Source: Phoronis australis (lineage: Eukaryota > Phoronida > Phoronidae). Taken from it: 64,000 bases of DNA. Shown here one piece after another: positions 48,069-59,448 of this stretch. The number at the start of each line of letters is the position of its first letter. The first letter of the stretch is position 1. The notes beneath the pieces were generated by a model that saw only the letters and a list, made by a program, of their open reading frames with translations, did no database searches and had not been told where the DNA came from. The position numbers and the translations under genes are program-made. Where the stretch lies: the NCBI GenBank assembly GCA_002633005.1, contig NMRA01000726.1:101873-165872 (forward strand). Reading direction: 5' to 3'.

Positions 48069-49135
48069 CTGGGTAGTCAGTTGGCTCCTGATCTCACTAG
48101 TATTGCGGTCTTGGGACTGGGTTTTTTTTTTCTCCTCGCCCTACCCTCACTCCCGCCTCTGACTAGTGGTTGGCAGGTCGATAAAACATGTTACTTTTTT
48201 CCATTGCCAAATCGTGCTCATCTTTAATTCGTTCAAAAGATAGTAGTTTTACAGTTGAAAAACAATTTATCTTATTAGTTTCAAATAATGTGCTTTGCAT
48301 CGCGCAAATATTTCCGTGTAGTTGCGCGGGGACACAAACTTAACTTTAATTTACACCTGACTGGCTACTCTGAAGAAAACTGGGACAAACCATCCTGTGG
48401 TCATAAAGTCGGCCTAAGTATACTTACTTCAAGTTCAATCATAACTATCATTTTTACACAATTCTATTGTTCGACGACTCTTTTCCTGAAGCAAGAAATT
48501 TCGTGATTGCATTTAGACCGGCCAGTTCTTGGTCAGTTGTTGATTTAGGCCTATTCCGGTCAGGAAGCCGGGGATTGAAAGGAGACCAACTCATAGTATT
48601 CACTATACTATTGCTGCGTTCGAGATTTCAGAGGTCACGTGACCGTGGCTTGGCTGCCACATCGAATCCTTTTATCATCATTATGAACGGCGGGCCAGTT
48701 GTGATTTTCTAAGAGACATAATCGGGATTAAACCCGAGAAACGTGTTTTGGGAGTATTGTTAACTACAATCGACTTACTGAAATTATTAGCTTTGACCAG
48801 CTTCCATAAAACAACATGTATTTATCAATGTACTTTCATTACCAATCACTGATTCCCTACGTTGACTTCCAGCCATTTGTTAGTAATTGAAATCACACAT
48901 CCGGTGACTTCAACGTTTTTAACAATTCTCGGTTGTTTGCTGCTTTGGCTTTTGGCTCCACAACCAAAGTGTCAGACTGCTACCGCTGATGTTTTGAGTT
49001 CTAACACGTCTCAAACGCATACCATTACCACCGATGATGTCTCTTTGAATCTTGTGCATTTTTCATGCAAACTATGCTCCATTGATTATTCATGTGTACA
49101 TAACTATGTCGTATTATTAGTAGTGATATCCCGGC
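48069..49135 (+). other. Intergenic, 3' of copy 3
   Basis: No further exon was recognised. A 98-codon frame at 48862-49158 has one hydrophobic stretch (FLTILGCLLLWLLAP) but no splice or homology support. Confidence 0.35.
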
Positions 49136-49309
49136 CAGGGGCGGATCCGGGATTTTAAGTTGGCGGGAGGGGGCAGGGCTAAGTATTAGCCAGGATTTTG
49201 CCCGTCAGCTGAGACAGTCGCAAGGCCCTGCGCTGCCAAATGGAATCTGGGAGAATTTCAGGGGGCATGGCGCCCTTTCACTCTCCCCCACCCCCCAAAT
49301 CCGCCACTG
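49136..49309. mobile_element. Short DNA element with CAGGGGCGGATCCGGGAT / CAAATCCGCCACTG ends
   Basis: Imperfect terminal inverted repeats (CAGNGGCGGAT type) bound a G- and C-run-rich interior of 174 bp. Related elements lie at 51692-51845, 52226-52390, 55191-55454, 55843-56020, 57928-57980 and 59137-59448. Such ends are common in hAT-like MITEs; the superfamily is inferred. Confidence 0.65.
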
Positions 49310-49463
49310 TATCCCACACGTGCATATACTGTAACAGTGTCATTTATTTTGTGATATATTTATAGTAGTCCTTATTTGTTTTTTATTTACTATCAGTGTC
49401 ACGAGGGAGTGTACTTTTTTAACCGTGTAAATGAAACAGACGGAATAAATACATATTTTTTCA

Positions 49464-50017
49464 CGACCACTGTAACTAATTTTTGCTGAAAATATCACAC
49501 ACACGCTTACACAGAAATCAACTTTGAAAAAGAACTCAGGCTGATTTTATAATTTTTAAACTATAAACTATTAAAATATACATTGATGATAACCTGATCA
49601 TTTGATCATTCAACTGAGAATTTCCACACTTTTCAGCTTTTTCCTCTGTGTCACCTGAATTTTAAGGGAAGTGTACAATTGTGTTAATTAAATATCCCCG
49701 TCATTAATTTGGAACGTATTTGTCATAAACAGTAAGCACGGGCACAAGCAGCGAATCAGTTCAAGGATTCAAAAGACTGTAAATTCCATGACAAAGTGTT
49801 ATGGAACAAACGCACATCGAATTACGGAGCTATCAGCTCCGGAACGGGCTTCCTGGTGAGGTGATGAACAATTCACCCGTCACTCCAGAAGTGATGCTCG
49901 TGGCCCGCCGGAATAATTAATTTCCTGGTCGTCGTTGTTTACATCAGTGCATTTCGGACTACCCCGCTTTACTTCGGACACGCTTCTGTGTACGTCAGCT
50001 TGTGTCAAGTTAGACCA
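49464..50017 (+). repeat. ~554-bp duplication flanking an N, copy 1
   Basis: From CGACCACTGTAACTAATTTT to TTAGACCA it is repeated at 50019-50567 with few differences. The N is at 50018. It is most likely another haplotype pair placed in series. Confidence 0.92.
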
Positions 50018-50018
50018 N

Positions 50019-50567
50019 CGACCACTGTAACTAATTTTTGATGAAAATATCACACACACACTTACACAGAAATTAACTTTGAAAAAGAACTCAGGCTGAT
50101 TTTATAATTTTCAAACTATAAACTATTAAAATATACATTGATGATAACTTGATCATTTGATCATTCAACTGAGAATTTCCACACTTTTCAACTTTTTCCT
50201 CTGTGTCTGAATTTTAAGGGAAGTGTACAGTTGTGTTAATTAAATATCCCCGTCATTAATTTGGAACGTATTTGTCATAAACAGTAAGCACGGGCACAAG
50301 CAGCGAATCAGTTCAAGGATTCAAAAGACTGTAAATTCCATGACAAAGTGTTATGGAACAAACGCACATCGAATTACGGAGCTATCAGCTCCGGAACGGG
50401 CTTCCTGGTGAGGTGATGAACAATTCACCCGTCACTCCAGAAGTGATGCTCGTGGCCCGCCGGAATAATTAATTTCCTGGTCGTCGTTGTTTACATCAGT
50501 GCATTTCGGACTACCCCGCTTTACTTCGGACACGCTTCTGTGTACGTCAGCTTGTGTCAAGTTAGAC
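50019..50567 (+). repeat. ~549-bp duplication flanking an N, copy 2
   Basis: Partner of 49464-50017, reading through into unique sequence at about 50568. The small indel TCACCTGAATTTT versus TCTGAATTTT is typical of allelic variation. Confidence 0.92.
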
Positions 50568-51691
50568 CTTGCTTTTCTCGTAGTCTTAACTCTCGAAGAG
50601 TATTTAGAGTTCGTTTTTTATCGAGTACTAGTGAATGACAAGATCAGTCGGAGTAAGCTCTTTCGTGTCAAGAATGTAGCATTCCCCGTTCGTGGTAAGG
50701 ATAAAGCGAAGTAAAACTATTATCGTGTGTGCGACCATTCTTACCTGCCGTTGTATTGCGATCATGGAATAACGAGGCACATGCTAAACATGTTCTGAAC
50801 AGAAGAAGGTTGATCGATATAATGTCGATGTATCCACGAAGTTGCAACGTGCACGTAAACAGTCGCCACAGCGTGAGCAGCCACATTCACCATCTGTGTG
50901 ACATTTGTGGTCGTCAGCTCCAACTATTTCCCGTGTAATGGAGATCAAGCAGTGGCTAAATCCCACTTCAGGCTCCATTTTGGATTGTCCGAGCACACTC
51001 GCCGAAAGTAAAAAACAACGGCAATCTTTATGAACTAGTAATAGTGTGCAAGCAACGGGTGTCCACAATAAATCGTGCCACGAAAATGCTGACGGGGAGA
51101 GTTTTGTCACTTCCGGTGTGACGCTCGCGCGGAAACTTGATTTGGAAATTTGTCTAGGATAACAGGATTATCGTAATTTAATAAGAAATGACGCTGAAAT
51201 GTTTGCTTTCTGATATATACTTTTTAAGGAATATCTTGGCCGCCTCCCAGCTGGCGGTGACCGACTTCTGTTTGCGCGATATATGAGAAAACGTAATACC
51301 CTCTATTACCTATTTATTTTATGTATTAACCTGCTAATTTTATTTTTAAATGTCAGTGGTATTAGTCGCTGGCTCTCGTTTCTATTATCATTTAAAGGTA
51401 GCATTAAATTAATGGTATTGTGCCGTTTTGTAACAGCTATTTCTAGGTGCCTTCATACCGTAGAAGTCGTGTCTTCCACCACACGGCGATTCACTGGCAT
51501 TCGTCTCGTGTTATCGAACTTCCACTCATTGATCAACGAGCGTTTAGGATTTAAAAACCCGTGTAAAGGACAATTTGGTCTTTAAGTTGTTACCGATTGA
51601 TAAACAAACAGATAGTTTGCGTATCATATCCTTGCAGTCGGAATAAGGGCGGACTCAGTACTTAGCATTTCTTAAACAACTTGTCTTCATC
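50568..51691 (+). other. Intergenic spacer
   Basis: Frames of 69-108 codons on both strands (50668-51110, 51283-51585) overlap one another and show no recognisable domain. No gene is called. Confidence 0.35.
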
Positions 51692-51845
51692 ACTGGTGGA
51701 TTTAAGTTGGGGGGAGGGCCGGAGGCATGGCCTCCACTAAAATTCTCCCGTATTCCATCTAGCACTGCGGGGGTGCGAACGTCTGACGGGCAAAATGCTG
51801 CCTAATACTGTGCCCTCCAACTCATAATCCTGGATCCGTTCCCTG
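51692..51845. mobile_element. Short DNA element, CAGNGGCGGAT family
   Basis: It begins CACTGGTGGATTTAAGTTGG and ends AATCCTGGATCCGTTCCCTG. The ends are degenerate inverted repeats of the family seen at 49136. Interior motifs CATGGCCTCCACTAAAATTC and GTGCCCTCCAACTCA are shared with the 55.8-kb copy. Confidence 0.6.
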
Positions 51846-52225
51846 TTGATTATTGCCGAAACGGTACAAAGTTCTTACTTGTCGTCCAAAGTACATTTTT
51901 TTGATTCAGATTTGAAGTATAATTTTCCGGCAGTACCTATTCGGAAGTGATTCAATATTCCGAGTTCCAAAATTCTAATATAGTCAAAACGAAAATCAGA
52001 TCGAAAATGTAAACAAAGACACGGTTCATCATAACATGTATCAATATCGAAAAATCGTCTTTGCCAATTCTCATCCTATTCTAATTCAATGTTGGAACTG
52101 GAAACTGGCCTGTTGTATCAAACTTGTCAAAAGTTCATTCTTCTCAATCTGGTCAATGCTGTCACAAATCTGTATGGTTTTTCATGCATTTTCAAATTCT
52201 TGGTTGCGTTGTGTCGCATTTAATG

Positions 52226-52390
52226 CAGTGGCGGATCTAGGATACCTTAACGCGCATAGCGCCGAATAGGGGGAGGTCGGGAGGAGGGATTCCCCCCTAC
52301 CGCCCAGGACAAAATTTTGTTTTTGCCTCTAAACACAAGCATTTTCCTTGATTTCTGACGTGTTATCACAGGAAAAAAAGCTGAGAACGT
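52226..52390 (+). mobile_element. CAGTGGCGGATCTAGGAT-family element, left end
   Basis: The left terminus CAGTGGCGGATCTAGGATACC is shared almost exactly with 59137. The interior CATTTTCCTTGATTTCTGACGTGTTATC is also shared with the copy at 55191. I could not define a right terminus; the element may run into the adjacent SINE. Confidence 0.5.
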
Positions 52391-52419
52391 GTAAAACTGG
52401 TTGCTACGGACTTGAATTC

Positions 52420-52620
52420 ACGTCCTGCCTGCCAGAGCGCGCGTGCTTTACCACCGCGCCACCACGCTTCCATAAAAATTATCATACTAAAAAACATACT
52501 TGTTTGTGGTCCACAGCGTTTGCGCGCGAAACCTGCATCTCACCAAGATCCGGCAAGGGGTTTAAGAGATACAGCTGCATACGCCGGACGCCCACACGTT
52601 AATATGTGAGCACATAAAAA
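52420..52620 (-). mobile_element. tRNA-like SINE, minus strand
   Basis: On the minus strand GTGGTGGCGCGGTGGTAAAG resembles an A box and GGACGTGAATTCAAGTCC a degenerate B box. The flanking GTTTCGCGCGCAAACGCTGTGG is shared with the + strand at 58542-58563. It is a member of the same SINE family as 58540-58650. Confidence 0.55.
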
Positions 52621-53254
52621 TTATATCTGAAGATTTATCCATTTTGTTTTTGCGTAGCTCACTCTACTCAAAGTTTTTAGAGTATTTGTCAAGAAACATT
52701 CGGAACAGATGTATTATACACACTAAGTACAGAACCAACGAATGTTTGTCATAGGGTTCATTTTAGCAACTTTATTATTCCTTTGCCTTTTAGAAACAGA
52801 ATTGGTGGAAATTATAACATTAACGGTTGAGAAATAACTAAAATATAAAACTCCTTGCATGCGGTTGTTCTTCTAGGCGTTGACGACTCAATAATACAAA
52901 GATGTTTACTCCAATATGATCTACCATATTTTTAAGCAGTATTCCAGACGGCATGGGTCTTAGTATTTATCTTGATCGGTCCAATTTTTTGTTGAACACC
53001 CCGTACAACAGGAGTGAAGGGCACTGTTGGATAGCATCACCAACAGCAATAATGACAGTCACACTATTGCTAGACCGGTTAATGTTTGTGTGTTTAGGAC
53101 CATTGACTGTATTTCCTCCGTACTAACTACTATTAGTAATACTACCAAGAAATGAATCTTCGAAACCCTATGTAATTTATTGGAATTAAAATCAATTTTT
53201 GATGAATTATGAAACAGGATTGATTTTTATTTTTATTTTAAATTGGGTTGCATT

Positions 53255-53365
53255 AATTAAATAGAATTGAATTTACGAAACAGGATTTTAATTAGAATTG
53301 AATTTACGAAACAGGATTTTAATTAGAATTGAATTTATTGAATAGAGTTGAATTTACAAAGCAGA
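53255..53365 (+). repeat. Minisatellite, ~32-bp unit AATTGAATTTACGAAACAGG
   Basis: Two close copies and two to three degenerate copies of AATTGAATTTACGAAACAGGATTTTAATTAG-like sequence. AT-rich; no gene nearby. Confidence 0.75.
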
Positions 53366-55190
53366 ATTCATTTTCTTTTTCACAATTTTTGCCATTTCCG
53401 ACCCTACAAATTCAGTTGACATTGCGAGGGAAAGTGTGTACTTGATTGGTCGGGTTGGGGAGAGTCTGATTGGCTAAACCGGCCGATCAGCGCCACCTTG
53501 AGACTTTGGGAGCAAGGTTCTTCTGCTCTTGACTCATGTGGAGTCTGCCAAAGAGACGGACCTGCGTTAATTCAAAGTGCCGTATTCAAAGAGACACATA
53601 AGGTATACCTTAAAGTCTTAGCCAGTTAAGGTGAACCTTATACCTGTGGACTCTTAGAATACAGCCCTAAGGGGTTATCCCAAATGAGCTACGCCGGAGG
53701 CTGCGGGATGCTCGTCAGCGGGCCCAACTGAGACTCAAAGTGATTCCACTTCCAGGCAGCGGTTTTTCCCAAAATGAGCTTGGATTTTCCGTGCGCCGAG
53801 AGATGTGTTTTCGGAGTTCTAAAATGTTTCTGGAAAATGTGAGGTACGTGTGGAATAACTTTAGTATTTTTGAGACCGAAGCGTTTTGGTCTAAAACATT
53901 TTCGGTAACTTTGAAGCTACTGTATTCATCAAGGTCACTCGCCAAGAGAGTGAATGGTGCATTGCTGATTGCCTTGTTCGCTTTTTACGTTGTGTGTTAA
54001 TGCAGCATAACCTTCATACCATAGATCAATAAACGGTCGAACTGTGTGCGAGTGCAGAGTTTGGCTGAAGCACAACATCAAATCAAAATGACGGTGCATT
54101 AAGTCATTAGCACTTCATCACTGATACATTAAACCTCGGTTAAGTCGGACGCGCTTAAATCTTTTCTTCGCTCAGTTCGGACAAAGCTCTGTGGAACGGT
54201 TGACCTAGCTTTACTTCCTTAGTTCCTTAGTAAAATCATACATGTATACCGCGGGTTTCTTTTAAGATTTTCTTTTTCTCGCAATTGTTGCCCTTTCCGA
54301 CCCTCATAGATAATTAAGAAACCAGGCTACGAAATTCAGATGACATCGCGAGTGAAAGTTCAAATAACGAATATGGTTATAGCAAATTGAACGAAAACAA
54401 GTTTTCACCGAATACTTAAGCAAAGACCTTGAGATTTTCACGTCTCAAAAGTAATCGGCTTTTAATTCCGATGCCCGATTTCATCAATTCGACTGTACGA
54501 GACATAAAAAGCGTTCAAGCAATGAATTCCAAGTGAAAAATATGAGGCCGTTGTTAATTCATGTTTATTTTCATAATAAAAAGGGATCGGTAATTACAGT
54601 AATTGCAGCTCAGTTTGTTGATAATATCACAAAATAAACAGTTAGCTCACCACGCGTTCTCAGCTTCCGATCGTCCCTAATACACTACTAATACTACAAG
54701 GTATGACTCTCGGGACTAGGAATTCCGCGGTTGCTTCACTTCGGTCATCCACATCAAACACAAATTTGAATAAATTTACTTCACAAAACAGGGATTCAAC
54801 AAACCATGAGCAATTTTTCTTTTTCCCAATGCCATTCAGTACAGCGTCCTGCTCCAGAGAGTTCGCAACAAATTCGCGATCAAACACAAAACTCTTCCTA
54901 AAACGCCGATGAGACTCAGTTCCGGCGTGAGCAATTATGAGACTTACGGTAAGACTAAGGTTTTCTCCAAATGAGCTACGAGACTGAATGAGGCTTCTCT
55001 AGTTGGGCGGTTTTGGGGATTCAAAAACCATTTGACAAAGATTTCAGAAATGCTATTGGTTTATGTTCAAATTTGTTATAACTTAACTTTTATTTTTGAC
55101 AGCACAGCCCAGTCAGGGTAGATACGATCTAATTGGAGATTAGAGCAATTATCTGCCCTCCAACCATAAATACCAGAATGGAGTTAATCA
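53366..55190 (+). other. Intergenic spacer
   Basis: No supported gene. Near 54659-54690 there is a single diverged arm of the palindrome found at 14586. Confidence 0.35.
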
Positions 55191-55454
55191 CAGTGGCGGA
55201 TCTAGGATAAAACAAGGGGGGCCAAACATTTTGTCTGAAAACATTTATGCATTTTCCTTGATTCCTGAAGTATTATCCACGAAAAAAGGTAAAGAAAAAG
55301 AAATCCGCCTATGAATCAGTCGTGTAAGATACTGGATACAGGGTAAACTTCCCAAGTTGTTGTTGGGCTATAGAATCGAACAAGTTGTGAGCAACGGGAA
55401 AACGCTGTAACGATACACTGTCCCCCCAACTCAAAATTCTTGTTTCCGTCCCTG
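55191..55454. mobile_element. Short DNA element, CAGTGGCGGAT family
   Basis: It starts CAGTGGCGGATCTAGGATAA and ends CAAAATTCTTGTTTCCGTCCCTG, degenerate inverted repeats. It shares TGCATTTTCCTTGATTCCTG with the 52.2-kb copy. Confidence 0.55.
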
Positions 55455-55842
55455 TAAAGACCACTCGCCTTGGAGTGAATGATGCATTGTTACGACACGA
55501 CTGGTTAACAACACCGAGAACATAATTTTTAATTAAATGGGCGAATAACAATGTAGTGCAAAGTTGAAGGCCATACTCATCGTCTGCAAACCAAAACTTC
55601 ATCTCGAACAATCCGGAACGCTTCGCGTCCAAAGCAGCGTCATGTACGTTCTCCCAGTCAGAAGGACAAGCAAACAAGTTTTTAAACGGACCCATCTTCG
55701 GTGGCAAATTCCATATCCACGAGCGTTCATTCAAAAGGAGACGTCTCCCGGATCAGACCTTAAATTTTAGATGGTCCTATTAAAAAGGTCATCGTGTACT
55801 GTGGCCTAAAATGATAGAAGATTCCTCTTGTAAGAACACCGT

Positions 55843-56020
55843 CAGTGGCGGATTTAGGGGGGAGGCAAGGGGGCCATGCCTCCCCTAAAGTTCTCTCCCA
55901 CAAACCCAAAAGTTCAAGACCCCCTACATTTTAGGCTGGGTGAGCGCTTGTGGCGAAATTCTGGTTATTCCTGTGCCATGCCCCCCACCCACCTAACTCA
56001 AAATCCTGGATCCGCCCCTG
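55843..56020. mobile_element. Short DNA element, CAGTGGCGGAT family, 178 bp
   Basis: The ends CAGTGGCGGATTTAGGGGGG and AAAATCCTGGATCCGCCCCTG are inverted repeats. The interior GGGGCCATGCCTCCCCTAAAG can also fold. This is the best-defined member here. Confidence 0.7.
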
Positions 56021-56888
56021 ATCATTGCTTACAAATCATTCCAATACGGAAGGGTTTCTTTCAGGGTTATCAACAAATGTACTGGCTCACATGCAGCAAC
56101 GTGCACGTCCATGGTTGAATAATGAAATTAGAAAAAACAACAATGAATGAAGACTGAAAAAAGATGATCCCAAAGTATCGGACTGAAAATGTTTCTGCTT
56201 TCAAAATTAACAGGGCGATTGAATTTTCACTCTAAGTGACACAGATTCCTATCTCTGGAGTTGAGCGTTTGACAGCTTCTCCTTTTTATGATTGGACTCT
56301 GATCTAGGAATTAAATTAACAGCAGCAAGACCCAAATAACTAGACCAAAAACATTCAGTCCAAAACTTGATTGAACAGTATTTGTGAAAGCCGACACGTG
56401 AATAAGACTATCGTGCGAGGTGTGATTCTCATCTGGGATGAGTTGCATCGAGAAGCCACTGAGACTGGTCAATTATATTTTAAAGGAGTGTTTAGGTGAA
56501 TCCCCTTATTTCAGTCGAAGTTTACGATGATGGAATTTTACTTTTGCATATTGATTGATGTTTACAATTGACTAGACACCTCTATTAAAGAGTATTTTAA
56601 TACATTTGCAGCGCAAATTCGCCTTTAAAATGCGCTTCACACGCCCAGACTTTGGATTCTGCCGGGTCTCGGGCGCAAGGAATCCCAAACGAACTAACTA
56701 ACTGTTTCTTTTTTGGGTCTATATATTCTGAACGTTTTTCGGCGTATTTTTCAAGCTCAGATGTTTTTCTTGGGTGATTCTGGTCAAAGCGGAGATGACG
56801 ACAGAAGCTAATCGTAGCCCGATGTAAATCTGTAGATCACTCTCTGTAAGTTGTCACCGTGGTTGTCTCGTATACGGCGATATAATAA
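56021..56888 (+). other. Intergenic spacer
   Basis: No supported gene or repeat. Confidence 0.35.
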
Positions 56889-57480
56889 TCTCGCTGGTTC
56901 CCTGCGTGCTTAGCCCAGCCAGCACGCAGGTATCACCTAGTGGCACGCGCTTTAGCATTGGTCGATGTAATCTTGGCAGTCATTGGTTAGCTTTACAACA
57001 CCTTGAAAAAATGGCGGACTGTGAACGATTTTTAGCCTTGTCATGCAAGTGGCGTCGCAGCAACTATTTCGTTTCTGCAGTGATGTTTAATAGCCGCGTG
57101 CTTGAAACACATACATGCACAATAAACACACATTATGTGGCCGATTTAACCGGTGTGTTATTCATAGTGTATAAGGACATTATCGTAAACAAAAGTCATC
57201 GACAGTAGAAAGATGCATTCCGAAAAGGCTCAGTCACAATTTCTAGGCTTCACATTTCCTGAACATAAATTTTAAGCACCGATTTGTCTGTACAACAGAC
57301 CACATTTACACTTCAGTCCATCAGCCATGCCAGTTTGTTTGCGCAAAGCGCTGCCTGTTGACGAATCGACTAGCCAATCAGAAACGCCGGTGTAAAAAAA
57401 TTTACAGAGGAAATTTAAGTGATACCTGCGTGCTGGCGCGGCTACCGCCCCACCTAGCGGCACGCAGGGAACCAGCGAGA
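56889..57480. mobile_element. 592-bp element with a hairpin at each terminus
   Basis: The outermost 21 bases, TCTCGCTGGTTCCCTGCGTG and one more C, are exactly complementary to the last 21 (GCACGCAGGGAACCAGCGAG and A). Just inside, CCAGCACGCAGGTATCAC (56919-56936) is mirrored by GTGATACCTGCGTGCTGG (57419-57436). Each end also folds on itself through CCTGCGTGC / GCACGCAGG. A 100-codon frame inside (56906-57208) has no recognised domain. Confidence 0.8.
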
Positions 57481-57618
57481 CCGACTAATACGAGTACACA
57501 ACACTGCAGTAATTTCTATCGCTTAAGAGCAGTCGAGCTTAAGATACTAAATAGATCGGTGCTGGTGGCTCCAACGATTCCCGTTACACGTACGGAATAA
57601 CCAGCGATATCTTTTGGA

Positions 57619-57906
57619 TCACCGCTTGTCGTGTTCGCTTCCAACCACAATATCTTCGAATTCCTGGTTGCCTTGGTGTCGCAGATCATCATTCAGTGTA
57701 GTACGTTTATGAACGAAAATGTTGAGATTTTGTTTAGGGGAAGTGGGGGGAGGACAAAGTTCAGCAGGGCCGGGGGGATCACGTTTACGGCTTAGCCTTT
57801 TTCCCCGGCCAGGCGCATCCGGTGTCAACGCCTTGTACCGATTTCGTGGCGCGGGTCGTGGTCGTAATCTGTTTGCACAACGCTCATTGACAATAGTCAT
57901 GGTCAC
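57619..57906 (-). CDS. Possible first exon of a minus-strand gene (weak)
   Basis: An open frame of 95 codons begins MTMTIVNERCANRLRPRPAP, is rich in Pro, Arg and Lys, and ends in an acidic stretch (EFEDIVVGSEHDKR) near a GT (CAAGCG|GTGATC). It lies in CpG-rich sequence. No domain was recognised, no second exon was found, and its upstream edge is close to a CAGGCGGATTT element. It is reported as a candidate only. Confidence 0.2.
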   Translation of the reverse strand: MTMTIVNERCANRLRPRPAPRNRYKALTPDAPGRGKRLSRKRDPPGPAELCPPPTSPKQNLNIFVHKRTTLNDDLRHQGNQEFEDIVVGSEHDKR

Positions 57907-57927
57907 GTGACCATGAATAACTAGGCA

Positions 57928-57980
57928 CAGGCGGATTTAGGGGGGGCCCACGGGGCCCGCGCCCCCCCCCCATTGGATGC
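57928..57980 (+). mobile_element. Truncated CAGNGGCGGAT-family element
   Basis: CAGGCGGATTTAGGGGGGGCC is followed by runs of G and C that pair with each other. The right end was not found. Only the terminus is recognisable. Confidence 0.4.
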
Positions 57981-58539
57981 CGCAAAAAATAAAACAGTAA
58001 GAGCGTACGGAAATGGTGAGTTATTTAATTAACCCCGGTAATTAAAATTATACGGATAACAAAAGATTTAAATGTGTGCAGTTTTAGTGTTGCGGGGGGA
58101 GGCTCAAATCCAATTTCAAGTGTCAAATTCGGAACACGGCGCATTCGTAACGGAACTATGACTAAGTATAGGCTTTCCCGCGATATCCCAGGCGACCGGC
58201 AGTGGCGCTGCGCACTACGACTCCGTTTCCGTCGTCTGCTCCACTGTGCAATGAAGAAAATTTACTTCATTTTTTAAAGAAAATGGAACCTGATTGACGA
58301 TGAAAAAACAGAAGCTGCTGGTAAGATGTGAATTTTAGTCGAAGCCCTAGTAAATCACTCAGAAACTTGCAATACTCTCTTTGTCAAACCTTATCCAAAG
58401 CAATCCCGTCATTATTGCCAACACGAAAAACGGATTTGGTTGGTCTTTTGGGCATTAAAGACTATTTTAAATACGACAAATTTGTTAAGAATTGATGGCA
58501 CAAAATATAAAACGCGTAATAAGCATTACAAAAAGAAGT

Positions 58540-58710
58540 AGGTTTCGCGCGCAAACGCTGTGGACCACATACAAGTAGGTCTCTCAGTATGAGATTAGTA
58601 GTTAAATCGTGGTGGTGTAGTGGTAACGCGGGCGCGCTCGCAAACGCGACCCAGTCGCAAAATTACCTTTTTTACTCTCGCGACATCTAGCGACCAGATA
58701 GCGTTTTGAT
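58540..58710 (+). repeat. SINE fragment joined to the unoccupied version of the 63.7-kb insertion site
   Basis: GGTGGTGTAGTGGTAACGCG is an A-box-like SINE head. The following ACGCGACCCAGTCGCAAAATTACC then TTTTTTACTCTCGCGACATCTAGCG (58645-58692) is the reverse complement of 63661-63690 joined directly to 63845-63867. That is, it is the same repeat without the 148-bp SINE found there. Confidence 0.7.
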
Positions 58711-59136
58711 GACATGCGCGTTAATAGAATGACCCGAGTGTTCACAAGTTATATAGGAAGTAAACTCTTGCGGAGGTCGGTTTTGTTTTTGTTTTCAAAT
58801 TACACTGCAGTTGTATTCTTTGATAATTTGTAAAGGTGTAAACAAAAATACTCCAAGTATATGGCCTTTGTGCTTATGATATACCTCGCATTTTGGCTGA
58901 TATAACTTTCGACATAAGTAATTGGCTTGTAAAATGCACACTTTATCTATTCATCAGTCTTGCACAGTCGGTCACAAAGCCGATGTTATGTTTATTTGAT
59001 GCCGCATGGTTGTCAATACTTGCATTTGAAGACAACATGTTCATCTAATCAGATTTTGAATTTGTCAATGCCCCAATAACATGCAGTGCTGCGAACACAA
59101 ACCAATTTGCAAATGTGAGGAACTGGCCGTACTAAT

Positions 59137-59448
59137 CAGTGGCGGATCTAGGATACCATAAACGGGTGCCCAACATGTTGCCTCGGGATATTGTGCAAGG
59201 TGTGATTGGCAATTGCATGTTTGTAAGCGGCCCAAAAGGTGAGGGAATCAGCCCACGGAGGTGCACCTTCCGTTCAGGAAAATCTACCATTCGACTATCG
59301 ATTAAAAAAAGGAGCAGCCACTCCGCGGCAACTTGGACGTTTAGCGCTACCGGTCCTACTTCCTAGACTCAAAATTTCCTCACGCTCCCCACTGTTTCTC
59401 TTTCATTTGCTTGCGGTAGTTAGGGGGGGGGGCCTAAATCCGCCTATG
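59137..59448. mobile_element. Short DNA element, CAGTGGCGGAT family, ~312 bp
   Basis: It begins CAGTGGCGGATCTAGGATACC and ends GGGGCCTAAATCCGCCTATG, degenerate inverted repeats. No transposase frame. Confidence 0.6.

Noticed and set aside
51283-51585. 100-codon frame with a hydrophobic N-terminus
   Set aside because: A single hydrophobic stretch in AT-rich DNA is weak evidence; no splice or homology support.
55309-55734. 141-codon minus-strand frame
   Set aside because: Partly overlaps a CAGTGGCGGAT-family element and shows no recognisable domain; possibly a transposon remnant, but not supportable.
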